Shown: positions 10,975 through 26,275, numbered from the stretch's first letter. The stretch: 64,000 nt of DNA from Dasypus novemcinctus (GCF_030445035.2 NC_080680.1:115284228-115348227), one strand, 5' to 3'. Translations and numbers: made by a program. Notes: generated by a model from the sequence alone, not told the origin.

Positions 10975-11188
10975 AAATGCTTTGGGTGAATTGTTTATTA
11001 GGCGGCCCCACGGTTCCAAATCCTCTTGGCTCTTGGTGGTTTGGGAACCTCATCAGGCTTCCACTGAAGTAATCAGATCCTGCTCATCTTCCACAGACTC
11101 AACATCTGGTGAGTGGAAGCACCTAGTGTAAACAATCTCCTCTGAGTCCTCTCTTCCGGGCTCTTGAGACCAGTCACCTTTTCTTCAG
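10975..11188 (-). CDS. SLC44A1: SLC44A1 alternative 3'-terminal exon (LKKR C-terminus and 3' UTR)
   Basis: The minus strand has a strong acceptor (GTGTTTATTTTTCAG) and then CTG AAG AAA AGG TGA, i.e. Leu-Lys-Lys-Arg-stop (coding part 11,174-11,188). About 190 nt of 3' UTR follow with AATAAA at 10,994-10,999. From memory, SLC44A1 (CTL1, a multi-pass plasma-membrane and mitochondrial choline transporter) has alternative C-termini after the shared ...RELKPM, one being ASGASSA and one LKKR. This exon gives the LKKR form. The assignment rests on four residues plus acceptor, poly(A) signal and position: same strand as, and about 6.5 kb upstream of, the FSD1L-type exon, which is the gene order I recall in human. 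The dilysine-type ending KKxx could affect trafficking; that is inference. Another frame through this exon is acidic and open but lacks a start or matching phase. Confidence 0.6.
10994..10999 (-). terminator. Poly(A) signal of the LKKR exon
   Basis: A canonical AATAAA on the minus strand (CTAATAAACAATTC), about 175 nt after the LKKR stop. Cleavage is expected near 10,975, followed by GT/T-rich sequence. Confidence 0.6.
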
Positions 11189-11367
11189 CTGAAAAATAAA
11201 CACATCAAGAAAATGAATCCTTCTCTCCCAGGGGAACATGAAACCATGAGAAGCAATCAATAATAAGAAATAGGGTGGAATCATCTTTAGAGACGAGACT
11301 GTGAAATGTAAAGCTCACTACCCACACAAACACATGTGTACACATTTAGATTAACTAAAAAAGTATC

Positions 11368-11580
11368 TGGGAGCCTGGGTTCAAGTCCTGATTCCACATC
11401 CTTATCAGCTGTGTATTCGTGGGCACATTATTTAAGCACTGTGCCCTACATTTTCCCATATGTAAAATGAGCATAACATGATCCATCCCTACGAGGTTTT
11501 TATGAAGATCAAATGCATTAATAAATATAAAATGCTTAGAACAGAACCTGATGTGGGGTAAGAAATACTAGCTTAGCATT
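11368..11580 (+). repeat. MIR SINE
   Basis: Sense MIR: GAGCCTGGGTTCAAGTCCTG, TATCAGCTGTGTATTCG, ATGTAAAATGAGCATAA, ATGAAGATCAAATGCATTAA. Confidence 0.8.
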
Positions 11581-11896
11581 TGCTATTATTGGGATCAGTA
11601 TTATTTTTGGCAAACAAGTTTTTAGAACAGCTAAACAACTGAGTCAAATTCAAAGCTAATCAGCAAAGTTGGAAACTCAAATGAAATTTTGGATTTTACA
11701 CTCCTGTGCCTTAGTGGGCAGTGGGACAGGTCAGACCAGAATAGAATAAACCAGAATAAAGGGTGTTCTTGGAGATGAGTTCCATTCAAGAAACTGGTGG
11801 GGTGAAAGTACTTAAGTTGATAACTATAGTATACATAAGTTATTCTCAAATGGTTCAAAATGACTAGGTATACACAGTTTCATATTTATATCTATC

Positions 11897-15905
<4,009 letters not shown>

Positions 15906-16326
15906 CTATCATTTATCTATGTATCTACTTATCGACTGATCTACCTACCTACCTCTCTGTCTATCTAGAGCACACACAAATGATTAAACAAATGAGGCAA
16001 AATGTTTAACGATAGGTTTAACAAGAGTTTATGGTGTTCTGTGTACCTCTCTTATTCTTGTAGCTTTTCTATTTACAATCATTTCCAAGGAAAAAGTTTT
16101 AAATCCTTTTGAGATGGGGGAAAATTAAAAGAAAAAAGAAACGTTGACTAAGCATGATTATCAAACAAGCACTGCACTGCTGCAAGAGAAACAAAGGTGG
16201 CACAATACAGTCCTGACCACAAGGCGCCAGGAGACTTGGAAAAAGGGAGTGATAGTGGTTCTGAGACTCAAATATCTAATGGCGTTGAGCTAAGATTGCC
16301 TGAAGCACTCATTTCCAAAGTGGGGT

Positions 16327-16488
16327 CTGCTTGTCCCCAGGTGTCCAAAAGAACCTCTTTCTGTATGTTCTATAGTGCCTAGTACACTATAAATGCTCAA
16401 TAAATATTGATGATGGGAGGCAGTGAGTCTTAAGAGTGAGAAACTGAAATCCCAAAAGAACCTCTTTTGGACACCTGGGGACAAGCAG
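16327..16488. repeat. Foldback: 26-bp perfect inverted repeat around a YWHAZ fragment
   Basis: The left arm 16,327-16,352 (begins CTGCTTGTCCCCAGG) is the exact reverse complement of the right arm 16,463-16,488 (ends GGGGACAAGCAG). The 110-bp spacer is largely a copy of a YWHAZ 3' UTR segment. Overlapping the arms is a 16-bp direct repeat, CCAAAAGAACCTCTTT, at 16,345-16,360 and 16,452-16,467. This combination fits a template-switch or strand-switch repair event better than a transposon. Confidence 0.9.
16357..16456 (+). pseudogene. YWHAZ: Second YWHAZ 3' UTR fragment
   Basis: About 97 bp, roughly 96% identical to 15,143-15,241 inside the main retrocopy, including a perfect 53-bp stretch around ATGATGGGAGGCAGTGAGTC. 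It lies about 500 bp beyond the retrocopy's A-tail and outside the LTR. It differs at GTATG versus GTATC, TATAG versus TATTG, CTATA versus CTGTA and TCCCA versus TACCA. It has no A-tail of its own. Confidence 0.85.
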
Positions 16489-16499
16489 TGTGACACTCG

Positions 16500-16954
16500 G
16501 AATAACTAACATTGCTTGGAACCCTCGCCATAAGTTCCATTTGGGGGTTTTAGTCTTGTGACACTAGTTTCACATTGCCTCTTTGCTGATCCCCCTGTTC
16601 AGATTTCTCCCCAACTTCAACCAATTTTACAAACTGCTGAAAGAGTAAATCCCTAAATTATGACTTTTACTACATCAGCCCGACTCAAGAAATTGCAATG
16701 ACTTTCTGTTCTCCACAATACCTTATGTAAACTTTGCTGTCTTATCAGTTACATGTTTTATGATTTTACATATTTGACTTGCAGTTTCAACCTTCATGAA
16801 TTTTTTTTTTCCCACCACTGAAAATAACAGGACCATGATGAGATTGACACGTAGTAGTGGTTGATGGTTAGTTACACTGCGTGGCCTGAACACTAGGCTC
16901 AGGCCAAAGTTGTGACTTGTCTAAGCTTGAGATGAAAGTTCTTCCCTTGATTTT
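16500..16954. other. Intronic, nothing assigned
   Basis: Low-complexity-poor, AT-rich DNA. Part of 16,560-16,760 resembles an old L2-like stretch (CTGCTGAAAGAGTAAATCC, CAATGACTTTCTGTTCTCC), but too weakly to assign. Confidence 0.3.
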
Positions 16955-17235
16955 AAAATTTAAATAAACTTTTTATTTTAGAATAGTTTTACATTTCCAG
17001 AAAAGTTGCAGAGATAATACAGTGTTCCTATACACACATGTCTAGTTTCCCCTATTGTTAACATCTCACATAGCCATGATACTTTTGTCACAACTAACGA
17101 AGCAAGATTGGTACACTGCTACTAACTAAACTCCATATATTCTATTTAGGTTTCATTAATTTTCCCTAATGTCCTTTTTCTCTTTCAGGATCTCATCCAG
17201 GATATCATAATTACATTCAGCTTTTTGAAATTTAA
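16955..17235 (-). mobile_element. Old L1 3'-end fragment
   Basis: Antisense L1M 3' UTR pattern: AAACTTTTTATTTTAGAATA, TTTACATTTCCAGAAAAG, AACATCTCACATAGCCATG and GTTTCATTAATTTTCC. It has no visible target duplication. Confidence 0.6.
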
Positions 17236-18677
17236 AAATTATTTAAAAAGCCAAATATAACCCTTAAAAATAAAATACATCAGAGGATTCAATAAGGTTT
17301 TATGTAACACTTTGATGCTTTATCTTTGCTACTACACTTGAACAAGAAAAAACTCTTGGAATAATCTAATTCATCCCAAGGAGTCATTAGAACATTCATC
17401 TCAATGCTTCCTGAATTTTCTCTTTGTGTCAGATCCCTTGGGAAGCTAGAAACCCTTCTCAGACTTCAAGTCTAAGATTCTATCTGATTTTCTGATCCAA
17501 GCAACCGTTGCTTCTTACACAATATGAAGGAATTCTCCATACAATGACTCACATGGAGACTTCTGAAATCTTATGTTTGACATAAATACATAGCGTTAAA
17601 ATGAGCTTTCACTACCAGATATGAAAAGTACCTCAGTACCATCACTGCCAGATAATTCTTTCACAGACGAGGAGTATTAGAGTGCCCTTTGTGGAAAACT
17701 ATAGCATCAACTGCCCTTCAAGCTGTTAATAACTTTGCTCTGCTTCAGCCACAGTCTAGTCATCCTTTTAGGTTTAAAGACCTAATCATTAACAGGCAAG
17801 TCTCCAGCTGACAGTGTGTCTGCATTTCCTTCTGATACCCACTTGTTTTTCCCTGTATATTTGGACTACCAGGAAGTTCACAGTCATTTTTCATTACAGC
17901 ATCTAACTAAGTTACCAGGCAGCCACTGGAGAGGGAAATACAGGGTTAGAGCTCCTCAAAATCCCACTGCCTGAGAATGATCATCCCAGAGAATTATTAC
18001 TGGACCTCTCTAGTGGTTCTCGGGAAGATCCCACTTGCAAGCCGTCATTATTTGACCTGATTCAGAGTACAGTGTGAACAGCCTTTTCCCTGGGAACTTT
18101 GGCCAAAAACTATCAGAGACAATGTTTAACATTGTGGTTGCTTGCAGTTGTGATGGCAATTGAGGCAAACAGTAGGCTAACCAAAACTTAAAAGGAAACA
18201 CTGGGGAATGAGATATCTGCAGGGGCCTTCAACAAGTTCTGACATATTGCTGGCGATTTAGAAGGCCACATGTATGTGTAGGACTGTGTGCATTCCCAGA
18301 ATTCTGTAAATGCTCAGGAAAGAACTGAGAAGGCTCTAAGCTCTCACCTCTGGATAACCTTAGGGCTCTGTGCATGCAGGAAATGAAAGCTAAGGCAGAG
18401 TTATAACTTGACTCAATAAGAATTAGAGTACTGGTAGAGGTACTAGAAAGGTAAGTATGTCACTATAAATGTATTTTTTGTTTGGAGCACTTTTTTTCTC
18501 CTATATTATTTATAAGACAACTGCATAAAGCAATGGTTATAAATCTGTGTTAATGGGCATGCAACATAAAAAGATGTATATGCATGGCAATAATAGCAGA
18601 GAGGAGGAGAGATGGGATGGAGCTATAAAGGAAAAAGTTTTTGTATAGTATTGAAATTTAGTTGGTATTATCTGAAC
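17236..18677. other. Intronic, nothing assigned
   Basis: AT-rich sequence without a recognisable SINE, LTR or retrocopy. It holds short stop-bounded frames only. Confidence 0.4.
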
Positions 18678-18726
18678 TAGATTGTTATAGTTAAGAAACA
18701 GTTTTTGTCTTAACTATAACAATCTA
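18678..18726. repeat. 19-bp perfect hairpin at an L1 boundary
   Basis: TAGATTGTTATAGTTAAGA at 18,678-18,696 is the exact reverse complement of 18,708-18,726, with an 11-nt loop. The right arm belongs to the antisense L1 segment that begins here. The left arm is therefore an inverted copy of L1 sequence at the insertion boundary. Confidence 0.9.
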
Positions 18727-19140
18727 CTCCAGCTCCCTTTGGTTACTGTTTACATGGTATATCTTTTTCCATCATTTTATTTTCCACCTATTTGTGCCTT
18801 TGAATCTAAAGTGTGTCTCTTATAGACAACATGTAATAGATTACTTTTCAATGCATTCTTCTAATCTCTACATTTTAATTTTACTGTTTAATTCATTTAC
18901 AGTCAATATAATTACTGATAAGGTAGGATTTAGGTCTGCCATTTTGCTGTTTGTTTTCTATATATCTTATATCTTTTGTGCTCCTCTGTCCTTCTATTAA
19001 TGACTACTCTTGTGTTAAACAGATGTTTTCTAGTGTACCATTTTATTCCTTTTTAGCTTCTTGTACTATATCTGCTAGTCATTTTTTTAGTGGTTGCATT
19101 AGGGATTATAATTACCTCCTTAACTATAAGCAGAAAGCAA
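18708..19140 (-). mobile_element. Inverted L1 ORF2 segment
   Basis: Reverse complement of an L1 ORF2 part. Read on the minus strand it contains GACACACTTTAGATTCAAAG, AAAGATATACCATG and AACCAAAGGGAGCTGGAGTA, typical of the ORF2 stretch upstream of the RT core. It directly abuts sense ORF2 sequence from 19,141, the layout left by twin priming (5' inversion). Confidence 0.75.
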
Positions 19141-22030
19141 GCAAAAAGTAGTAAATAATAAAATTTAGAGAGAAAAGAAATGAGAGAAGAGAAATATAGA
19201 GAGAAATAAAAGAAATGAAAATGAAAGTTGGTCATTTGAAAATATTAACAAAATTAATTAAAGGTTAGCTAAACTTACCAAGAAAAAAAGAAAAATACTC
19301 ACATTGCTAAATCAGGAATGAAGGAAAGGATATTTTTACCAAACATTACAGAAATAAAATGGATTATCTAAGAGTAATATAAACAATTTGATGCAAGCAA
19401 ATTAGATAACCTAGATGAAATTGAAAAATTCCTACCAAACCCACGAACTACCCAAACTGACTCAACAAGAAATATAAAATCTGAATAGACCTGTCTGTAA
19501 TACACAAAGAGATTAACTTAGTTAAAAAACCACACACACACACACACATACACACACACACACAAACAACAACAGCAATCTTCCTTCAGGCCCAATTTGC
19601 TTCAACTGGTGAATTTTACAGAATGTTTAGAAAGAATTAACACCAATTTTTAACAAACTCTTCCTGTAAGTAGAAGAGGAGGGAATAATTCATAATTTAT
19701 TCTATGAGGCCAACATTGCCCGCATACCAAACTCATACAAAGACAAACAAGAAAATAAAATGATCGCTCATATCCCTTATAAATATAGACTTAAAACCCA
19801 CAACAAAATACTAGCAAACTGAATCCAGGAACATATATACATCATGATCAAGTAGGATTTATTCCAGAAATGCAAGTTTGGTTTAGCCTCTGAAGGTCAG
19901 TTTATGTGATACACCATAACAAAAGAATAAAACACATAACTACATGATTGTCTCAAAAGATGCAGAAAAAAATCTGACAGAATCCAACATTCTTCCATGA
20001 TATAAACCCTCAACAAACTAGGAATAGAAAGGAAATTCCTCAGCTTACTAAAGGGTTTTACACACACAAACCCCTTTTAACTGATAGCTTTCCTGCTAAG
20101 ATCAGGAACATAAAAAGGATGTCTACTCTTGTAACTTCTATTCAACATCGTATGGAAGGTTCAAGCCAGGGTAACTAGGCAAGACACAGCAATACAGACA
20201 AGATATCGTGATTGGAAAGAAAGAAATAAACCTACCTCTATTTGCAGATGATGTGATTTTATATAGAGAAAATCTTAAAGGAGCTTAAAAAATATTAAAT
20301 TAATAAGGAAGTTCAGTAAGTTTTCAGGATATAAGGTCAATACACAAAAATCAGTCACATTTCATACACTAGCAATGAACAATCTGGAAGTGAAATTAGA
20401 AAACAATTCCATTTACAGTAGCATCAAGAAGAATAAAATACTTAGGAATAAACTTAAAAGAAGTACAATATTTCTACACTGAAAACTAATAAAAATTACT
20501 GAAAGAAAATAAAGAATACTTAAATAAATGGAAAGACATCTGGGTTCATGGAATGGAAGAACTAAAACTGTTAAGATGGCAGTACTCTCCAAAGTAAGCT
20601 ATAGAATTAACACAATCCCCTCTTAGGTGGCTTTTGGCAGCAATTGACAAACTGAACCTAGCATTCATATGAAAATACAAGAGACCCGGAATAACAGACA
20701 TATAGGTCAATGTAATAGCATGATGATTCTAGAAATACACCCATACATCTACAGTCAATTAATCTTCAACAAGGCTTCCAAGACCATTCAATGAGGAAAG
20801 AATAGTCTTTCAACAAATGATGATGAGACAACTGATATCCACTAGCAAAAGAATGAATTTGGATCCCTAACTCACACTATACACAATAACTCAAAATGAA
20901 ACAAAGGCCTAAATATAAGAGTACAATTATAAAAATGGGCTTCCATCAGTTATAACAAATGTACCACACCAATGCAAGGTATTAAAATCAGGGTGATAAA
21001 TGGGAATCCTGTATTTTATGCCTGATTGTTCTGTAAATCCACAACTTCTCTAATTTAAAAAAAAGACTTTTTCCTACATTATACCATATACAAAAATCAA
21101 CTCAAAATGGGCTCAAGACCTAAATATAAGAGCCAGAACTATCCAACTACTGGAAGAAAATGTAGGGAAATATTTCCAGGACCTTGTGTTAGGTAATTGT
21201 TTCTTAGACTTTACACCCAAAGTGCAAGCAACAAAAAGGGGGAAAAAAAGATAAATTGGACCTTGTCAAAATAAAAAACTTTTGTGCCTCAAAGAACTTT
21301 ATCATGAAAGTAAAACAATAATGTACACATGAGAGAAACCACCTCTCTGGCAAGGGTTTAATATCCAGAATACATAAAGAAATCCTTCAACTTAACAACA
21401 AAAAGTCAAACAACCCAATTTAAAAATGGGCAAAAAACTTGAATAGACATCGCCCCAAAGAAGGTACACAAATACAAATGGCCAGTAAGCACATGAAAAG
21501 ATGCTCAACATCATTAGCCATTAGGAAAACGCAAAGCAAAACCACAATGAGATACCATTTCACACCCATTAAAATGGCTGCCATTTTTTAAAAAATGAAA
21601 ATAACAAGTGTTGGAGAGAATGTGGAGAAACAGAAATGTTAATTCATTACTGGTGGGAAAGTAAAATGGTGCAGGTGTTGTGGAAAACAGTTTGGCAGTT
21701 CCTTAAAAAGCTAAGTATAGAACTATTATATGATCCAGTAATCCCACTTATAGGACTGTGAAAAGACCTGAAAGGAGGGACTCAAACAGATATTTACATA
21801 CCAATGTTCATAGTGGCATTATTCACAATTGCCAAAAGGTGGGTTCAACCCAAGTGTCCATCAACTAATGAATGGATGAGCAAAATGTGGTATATACCTA
21901 AAATGGAATAGTATTCAGCCATAAAAAGGAATGAAGTCCTGATACATGTGATAGCATGGTTGAATCTGGAAGACATCATGTTGAATGAAATAACTAATAA
22001 AGAAAAAATATTTTTTAAGAAACTTTCATG
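19141..22030 (+). mobile_element. Sense L1 ORF2 sequence, composite
   Basis: Contains RT-domain and C-terminal ORF2 sequence with many stops. Markers are GAAATTGAAAAATTCCTACC, a segment at about 20,250 encoding an FADDVI-like RT motif (TTTGCAGATGATGTGATTTT), ATGGAAAGACATCTGGG, and AATGGATGAGCAAAATGTGG near the 3' end. At about 20,945-21,068 an L1-3'-end-like piece with an A-rich end interrupts it, and a related ORF2 phrase (GACCTAAATATAAGAGCCAG) resumes at about 21,115. The block is probably two or more insertions. A (CA)n microsatellite lies at about 19,530-19,563. It is not functional. Confidence 0.75.
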
Positions 22031-22034
22031 TTTC

Positions 22035-23022
22035 AAAGGACAATATTAAGAAAGTGAAAAGACAGCCTGCAGAATAGGAGAAAATATTTGCAAGTAATAT
22101 ATCTGATAAGGATCTAGTATCCAAAATATATAAAGGACTAATAATAAAAAAGCAAACAACCCAATTTTTAAAAAAATGAGCAAAGGACTTGAATACACAT
22201 TTTTTCCAAAGAAGATATAAAAATGGCCAATAGATACATGAAAAACTGCTTTGCATCATCAGTAATTAGGGAAATACAAGTAAAAACACAATGAGACACC
22301 ACGTCACACCCAATAGGGTGGCTATAAAAAAAAGGATGGACAATAGCATGTGCTGACAAGGATATAGAGCAATTTAAACCTATATACATTCTGCTGTACA
22401 GAATGTAAAATGGTGCAGATGTTTTGGAAAACAGTTTGGCAGTTCCTCCAAAAGTTAAATATAGAGTTACAGTATGACTTAGCAATTCTACTCCTAGGTA
22501 TATAACCAAGAGAATAGAAATCTTATGTCCCCATAAAAACTTAAGCACAAATGTGCATAGTAGCTTATTCATAATAGCCAAAAGGAGGAAATAATCTAAA
22601 TACCCATCACCTGACGAATGGATAAACGAAATGTGGTATATTCGTAGAATGGAATATTACATAGCTATAAAAGGAATTAACTGCTGGTATATGCTGAAAC
22701 ATGGTTGAACCTTGGAAACATACACTAAGTGAAAGAAGACAGTTAAAAGGCCACCTATTATATGATCCACTGGTAAGAAATGGTCCGCTTAGGCAAATCC
22801 ATAAAGAAATAAAGTAGTTAGTGGTTGGCAGGGGCTGATGGAGGTCAACAGGCATTGCTTGCTAAAAAGTAAAGGTTTCTTTATGGAGTAATGAAAATGT
22901 TCTGGAATTAGATAGAGGTCATGATTACACAGCTCTGTGACTATACTAAAACCCATGAAATTGTCCATGTTAAAGTGATGAATTTTATGGCATGTGAATT
23001 ATATCTCAATTCAAAAAGAAAA
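22035..23022 (+). mobile_element. Second, older L1 3' end in tandem
   Basis: Repeats the ORF2 C-terminal and 3' UTR order already seen at 21.3-22.0 kb: GGTGCAGATGTTTTGGAAAA, AATGGATAAACGAAATGTGG, GGGGCTGATGGAGGTC, TTTTATGGCATGTGAATTAT. It ends in an A-rich tail near 23,022. It is therefore a second copy rather than a continuation. Confidence 0.75.
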
Positions 23023-23130
23023 AGGAAAACTACCCATGAAAAAACCTTAATAAGAAATGACTGGATCCTGTCTGATCAGAACTGTAATTAGGATATACAC
23101 ACTAAGAGACAGATAATATTTAAAAAGAAT

Positions 23131-23424
23131 TGAGGGAGTGGATGTGTCTCAAACAGTTGGGCTCCCATCTCCCACATGGGAGGTCTCGGGTTCAGTTCCC
23201 AGCCTCCTAGAAAAGATGACCAGATGCCACAGCCAGCAGACCCCTCAGCCAGAAGATGCTGCAGCCAGCAGGCAGTAGATGTGGCTCTGGTGGTTGGGCA
23301 CTTGCCTCCCATGTGGGAGTTCCTGGGTTCGTTTCCCGGTGCCTCCTAGAGAAGTTGAGCAGACAGACAATGGAGCCATGGGTGGGGTGGGGGTGGGGAT
23401 AAATAAATAAACCGTTAAAAAAAA
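23131..23424 (+). mobile_element. DAS-type SINE, dimeric tRNA-like form
   Basis: Two tRNA-like monomers, each with a B box-like motif (GGGTTCAGTTCCC at about 23,190 and GGGTTCGTTTCCC at about 23,325). A G-rich tail and AAATAAATAAA end follow. A perfect 10-bp target duplication, TAAAAAGAAT, lies at 23,121-23,130 and 23,425-23,434. Confidence 0.85.
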
Positions 23425-23520
23425 TAAAAAGAATGGAAATAATACCAAAATTTTGCATAGGATGAATAGTTAAAAGTATTTTTCCAAATTAATTTATGTA
23501 AGTAATAGCTCCTAATTAAA

Positions 23521-24690
23521 ATTGTAGAGACCTTTTATTGGCAGCTTTCCTGAGGTATACTGACATGCAATAAACACCTATTTGAAGTGCAAATCTCATA
23601 AAGTTTGATATATGTTTGCACCTGTGAAACCTCCTCCATAATCAAGGTAATGAATGTACCCTTCATTCCCCAAAGTTTCATCATGCCCTCTGTCATTCCT
23701 TCCTCTTACCTCTCTTTACTTCCCCATCCTCAGGCAAACACTGATCTGCTTTCTATTATTAGAGATGAGTTTGTATTTATATAGTTTAATATAAATGGAT
23801 TCATACAGTGTGATCTTTTCTCCTGGCTTCTTTCACTCAGCATAATTATTTTTGGATTGATCTATGTTGTTGTTGATAGCAATATTTTATCCCTTTATAT
23901 GGCTGAGTAGTATTCCACTGTATGGCTATATCAGCACTTGTTTATCCATTCACATATTGACTGAAATTTGGATTGTTTCCAGTTTTGGTCTACTACAAAC
24001 AAAATTGCTATGAGCAGTCATTTATGCAGCTTTGTATGGACATAGGCTTCCATTCCTTGGATAAATACTTAAGAGTGAGATGCAGGATCACATGGCAAGA
24101 ATGTTGACCATTTGAAGAACCTGCCAAAATATTTTCCAATGTGGTTGTACTATTTTACATTTCACCAGCAGCGTGCAAGAGTCCTGGTTGCCCCACATCC
24201 TCAATGAACCAACACTTAGTATGGCCCATCTTTTTAAATGTTAGGCATTCTAGTAAGTATGTAGCGGTATCTCATTATGGTTTGAATTTATACTTCCCAA
24301 ATGACTAACGATGCTGAGCACCTTTCCATGTGCTCTTTGCCATACCTACATCTTTGGTGAAGTGTCTGTTCAAATCCTTTTCCAAATTTTCTACTGAGTT
24401 GTTTATTTTCCTATTAATGAGTTTTGAGAATTCTTTATATATCCTGGTTATAAGTCCTTTGTTGGGAATATTTGTTTGCAAATATTTGTTTGCAAATATT
24501 CCCCCTCCCAGCACCCCCCCCTGCCCCCCCCCCCGGCCTGTCTTTTTATTGTCCTGGCAGTCTTTTGATGAGAACTTCTTAATTTTGATGTAGTTCAATA
24601 TATCATTTCTTTCTTTTATGGCTCCTGCTTTTGGTGCTGTTATGTAAGAAACCTTCGCCTAACCCAGTGTCACAAAGATATTTCCCTAGT
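23521..24690 (-). mobile_element. Old L1 3' part, antisense
   Basis: Reverse complement of L1 3' UTR and ORF2 C-terminus: TTCCTGAGGTATACTGACATG, CACTCAGCATAATTATTTT, GCTGAGTAGTATTCCACTG, AATTTTCTACTGAGTTGTT. A local duplication of the 14-mer AATATTTGTTTGCA occurs at about 24,467-24,500, next to a C-rich run (about 24,510-24,535). Confidence 0.8.
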
Positions 24691-24699
24691 GGTGAGTGA

Positions 24700-25510
24700 G
24701 GACAAGACAATAATTAATAAGTGATTTTTTGAAATGTCAAAGGATAATGAGTGCTATGGAAAAAATTAAAGGTTATAAAGAAGCACAGGGAATGTGGTGG
24801 TGGGGGTGCTCCTTTACATAGGGAGTTCAAGGAAAGCCTCACTGAGAAGGTAACATTTATCAGGTTCTGAGACCTGAAAGAAGTGAAGGCGTGAAACGTG
24901 TGGAAGCAAGAACCAAGGCCCTGAAGTGGAGGTCTGTCTGGTATGTAAAAGGACCAGCAAGGGGGTCAGGAAATCACGTAGCAAGAGCAGGCTGAAGGAA
25001 GGGAAAGGAAATGGGGTGAGAGCAGTAATAGGTGGGTGGGCAGTGAATCATATAGGGACTTTGAATTTTATTCTGAATCACCGAGATGGGAAGCCAGTGA
25101 AGAGTTTTGAGCAGAGGACTGATGAAACCCGACAGATTTTAAAAGGATCACTCTGACTCCTGTGTGGAGAGCACTCTGTAGGGACAAGGTTGGAAGCAGG
25201 AAGACAATTTAGGAGGCTAGGACAATTTTTCAAGCAAGAAATAGCGGGGCTTGAGCAGGGTCTGAAGTAGAGGAAGTGGGAGTGATTGGGTTATGGGTCT
25301 CTGTGGAAAAACAGTCTACAGGATTTCATGATGGACTGGGCGTGAGATATGAGAGAAAAAGGGTGGGTGATTCCACAGTTTTCAATCTCAGCAAATGGAG
25401 GGGCTGTGTTGACTGTTACTGAGAAGGATGTTGGGTTTGGGAATGTGAAGTATGACCTACTTCTTAGAAACCCAAATGGTGACATCAGGGAAGCAATTGG
25501 AGAGGCTTAA
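24700..25510 (+). repeat. Ancient LINE 3' region
   Basis: Old mammalian LINE-like repeat: ATGAGTGCTATGG, CCTCACTGAGAAGG, GATGGGAAGCCAGTGAAGAG, AAAAGGATCACTCTGACTCC, GGAAGCAGGAAGACAATT. A similar family occurs at 5.3 and 30.9 kb. The subfamily (L1ME versus L2) is uncertain. Confidence 0.6.
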
Positions 25511-25849
25511 AATGTATTCAAATTTCTGGAAGAATAATAGGTTAGAGCTGCTAAGTAAAATTTCAAAATGAAGATTAATGTGGGGGATTGCCTTAACAGA
25601 TGAATGGGCAATCTAAAATTTCAATAATTTAAACTGGCAAAGAAAGGATGGAGATCAATGGAACAAAAGAGATACACCTTGAAATAGCTCCCAAATGGTC
25701 TCTCTCCATTTGCAGATTTAAGGGTTGATGTTTGTACTACTTGCAATAAGCCTTAAATCTTGGATGCTGGTTAATCTGTAACTTTCCAGAGGCACACAAA
25801 TTTGCCAATGGAAATACCTATATTGTGTTTCCTTTATATTATAATTATA
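25511..25849. other. Intronic, nothing assigned
   Basis: AT-rich sequence between the old LINE and the LTR fragment, without recognisable features. Confidence 0.35.
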
Positions 25850-26150
25850 TAATAAGAAGCCCCAGAGGCTCAAGGAGGTAAAGCCCAGAGACAGACGCCT
25901 GATCACCCACAGCTGAGCTTCAGGAGAAAGTACAGAGAAATTGGCAGACCTGCCATCTTGCCTCACCTCATGGCAGGACTCCAGGGTCTCCTGTGATCTG
26001 ACTTTGGTGAGAAAGCATCTCTGATGACGCTTTGATTTGGACATTTTCACAGCCTTGGGACTGTAAGCTTTTACCCCAAATAAAACCCCTTTATAAAAGC
26101 CAACCCATTTCTGGTATTTTTGCATCAGCAGCCTTTGGCAAGCTAATATA
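25850..26150 (+). mobile_element. ERVL-like LTR, 3' fragment
   Basis: Matches the right part of the LTR family at 29.8-30.8 kb in the opposite orientation: GATCACCCACAGCTGAGC, GGTGAGAAAGCATC, AAGCTTTTACCCC, a poly(A)-signal-like AAATAAAACCCC, and CCAACCCATTTCTGGTATTT. It ends GGCAAGCTAATATA. The 5' half of the LTR is not recognisable. Confidence 0.65.
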
Positions 26151-26156
26151 GATGGG

Positions 26157-26275
26157 AACATGGAGGATTAGATAGGTTAATTAACTTGCCCAAGCTGAAT
26201 CACCAAATAAATTACAGAGCCAGGACTTGAACCCAGTTTTGCTGACTACAAAGTCCAATTCTGAAATACTATACT
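26157..26275 (-). repeat. MIR SINE fragment
   Basis: Antisense MIR: AATTAACTTGCCCAAGCTGA, AGAGCCAGGACTTGAACCC, GACTACAAAGTCC. Confidence 0.75.

Noticed and set aside
10975..11188. Acidic open frame (DSEEIVYTRC...) ending at 11,053-11,055 on the minus strand
   Set aside because: It looks protein-like, but it only enters the exon after an in-frame TGA or a 2-nt shift. The frame entered directly from the acceptor gives LKKR-stop, which matches a known SLC44A1 end.
24467..24500. AATATTTGTTTGCA repeat as a CRISPR-like or palindromic element
   Set aside because: Only two tandem 14-mers within L1; a local duplication.
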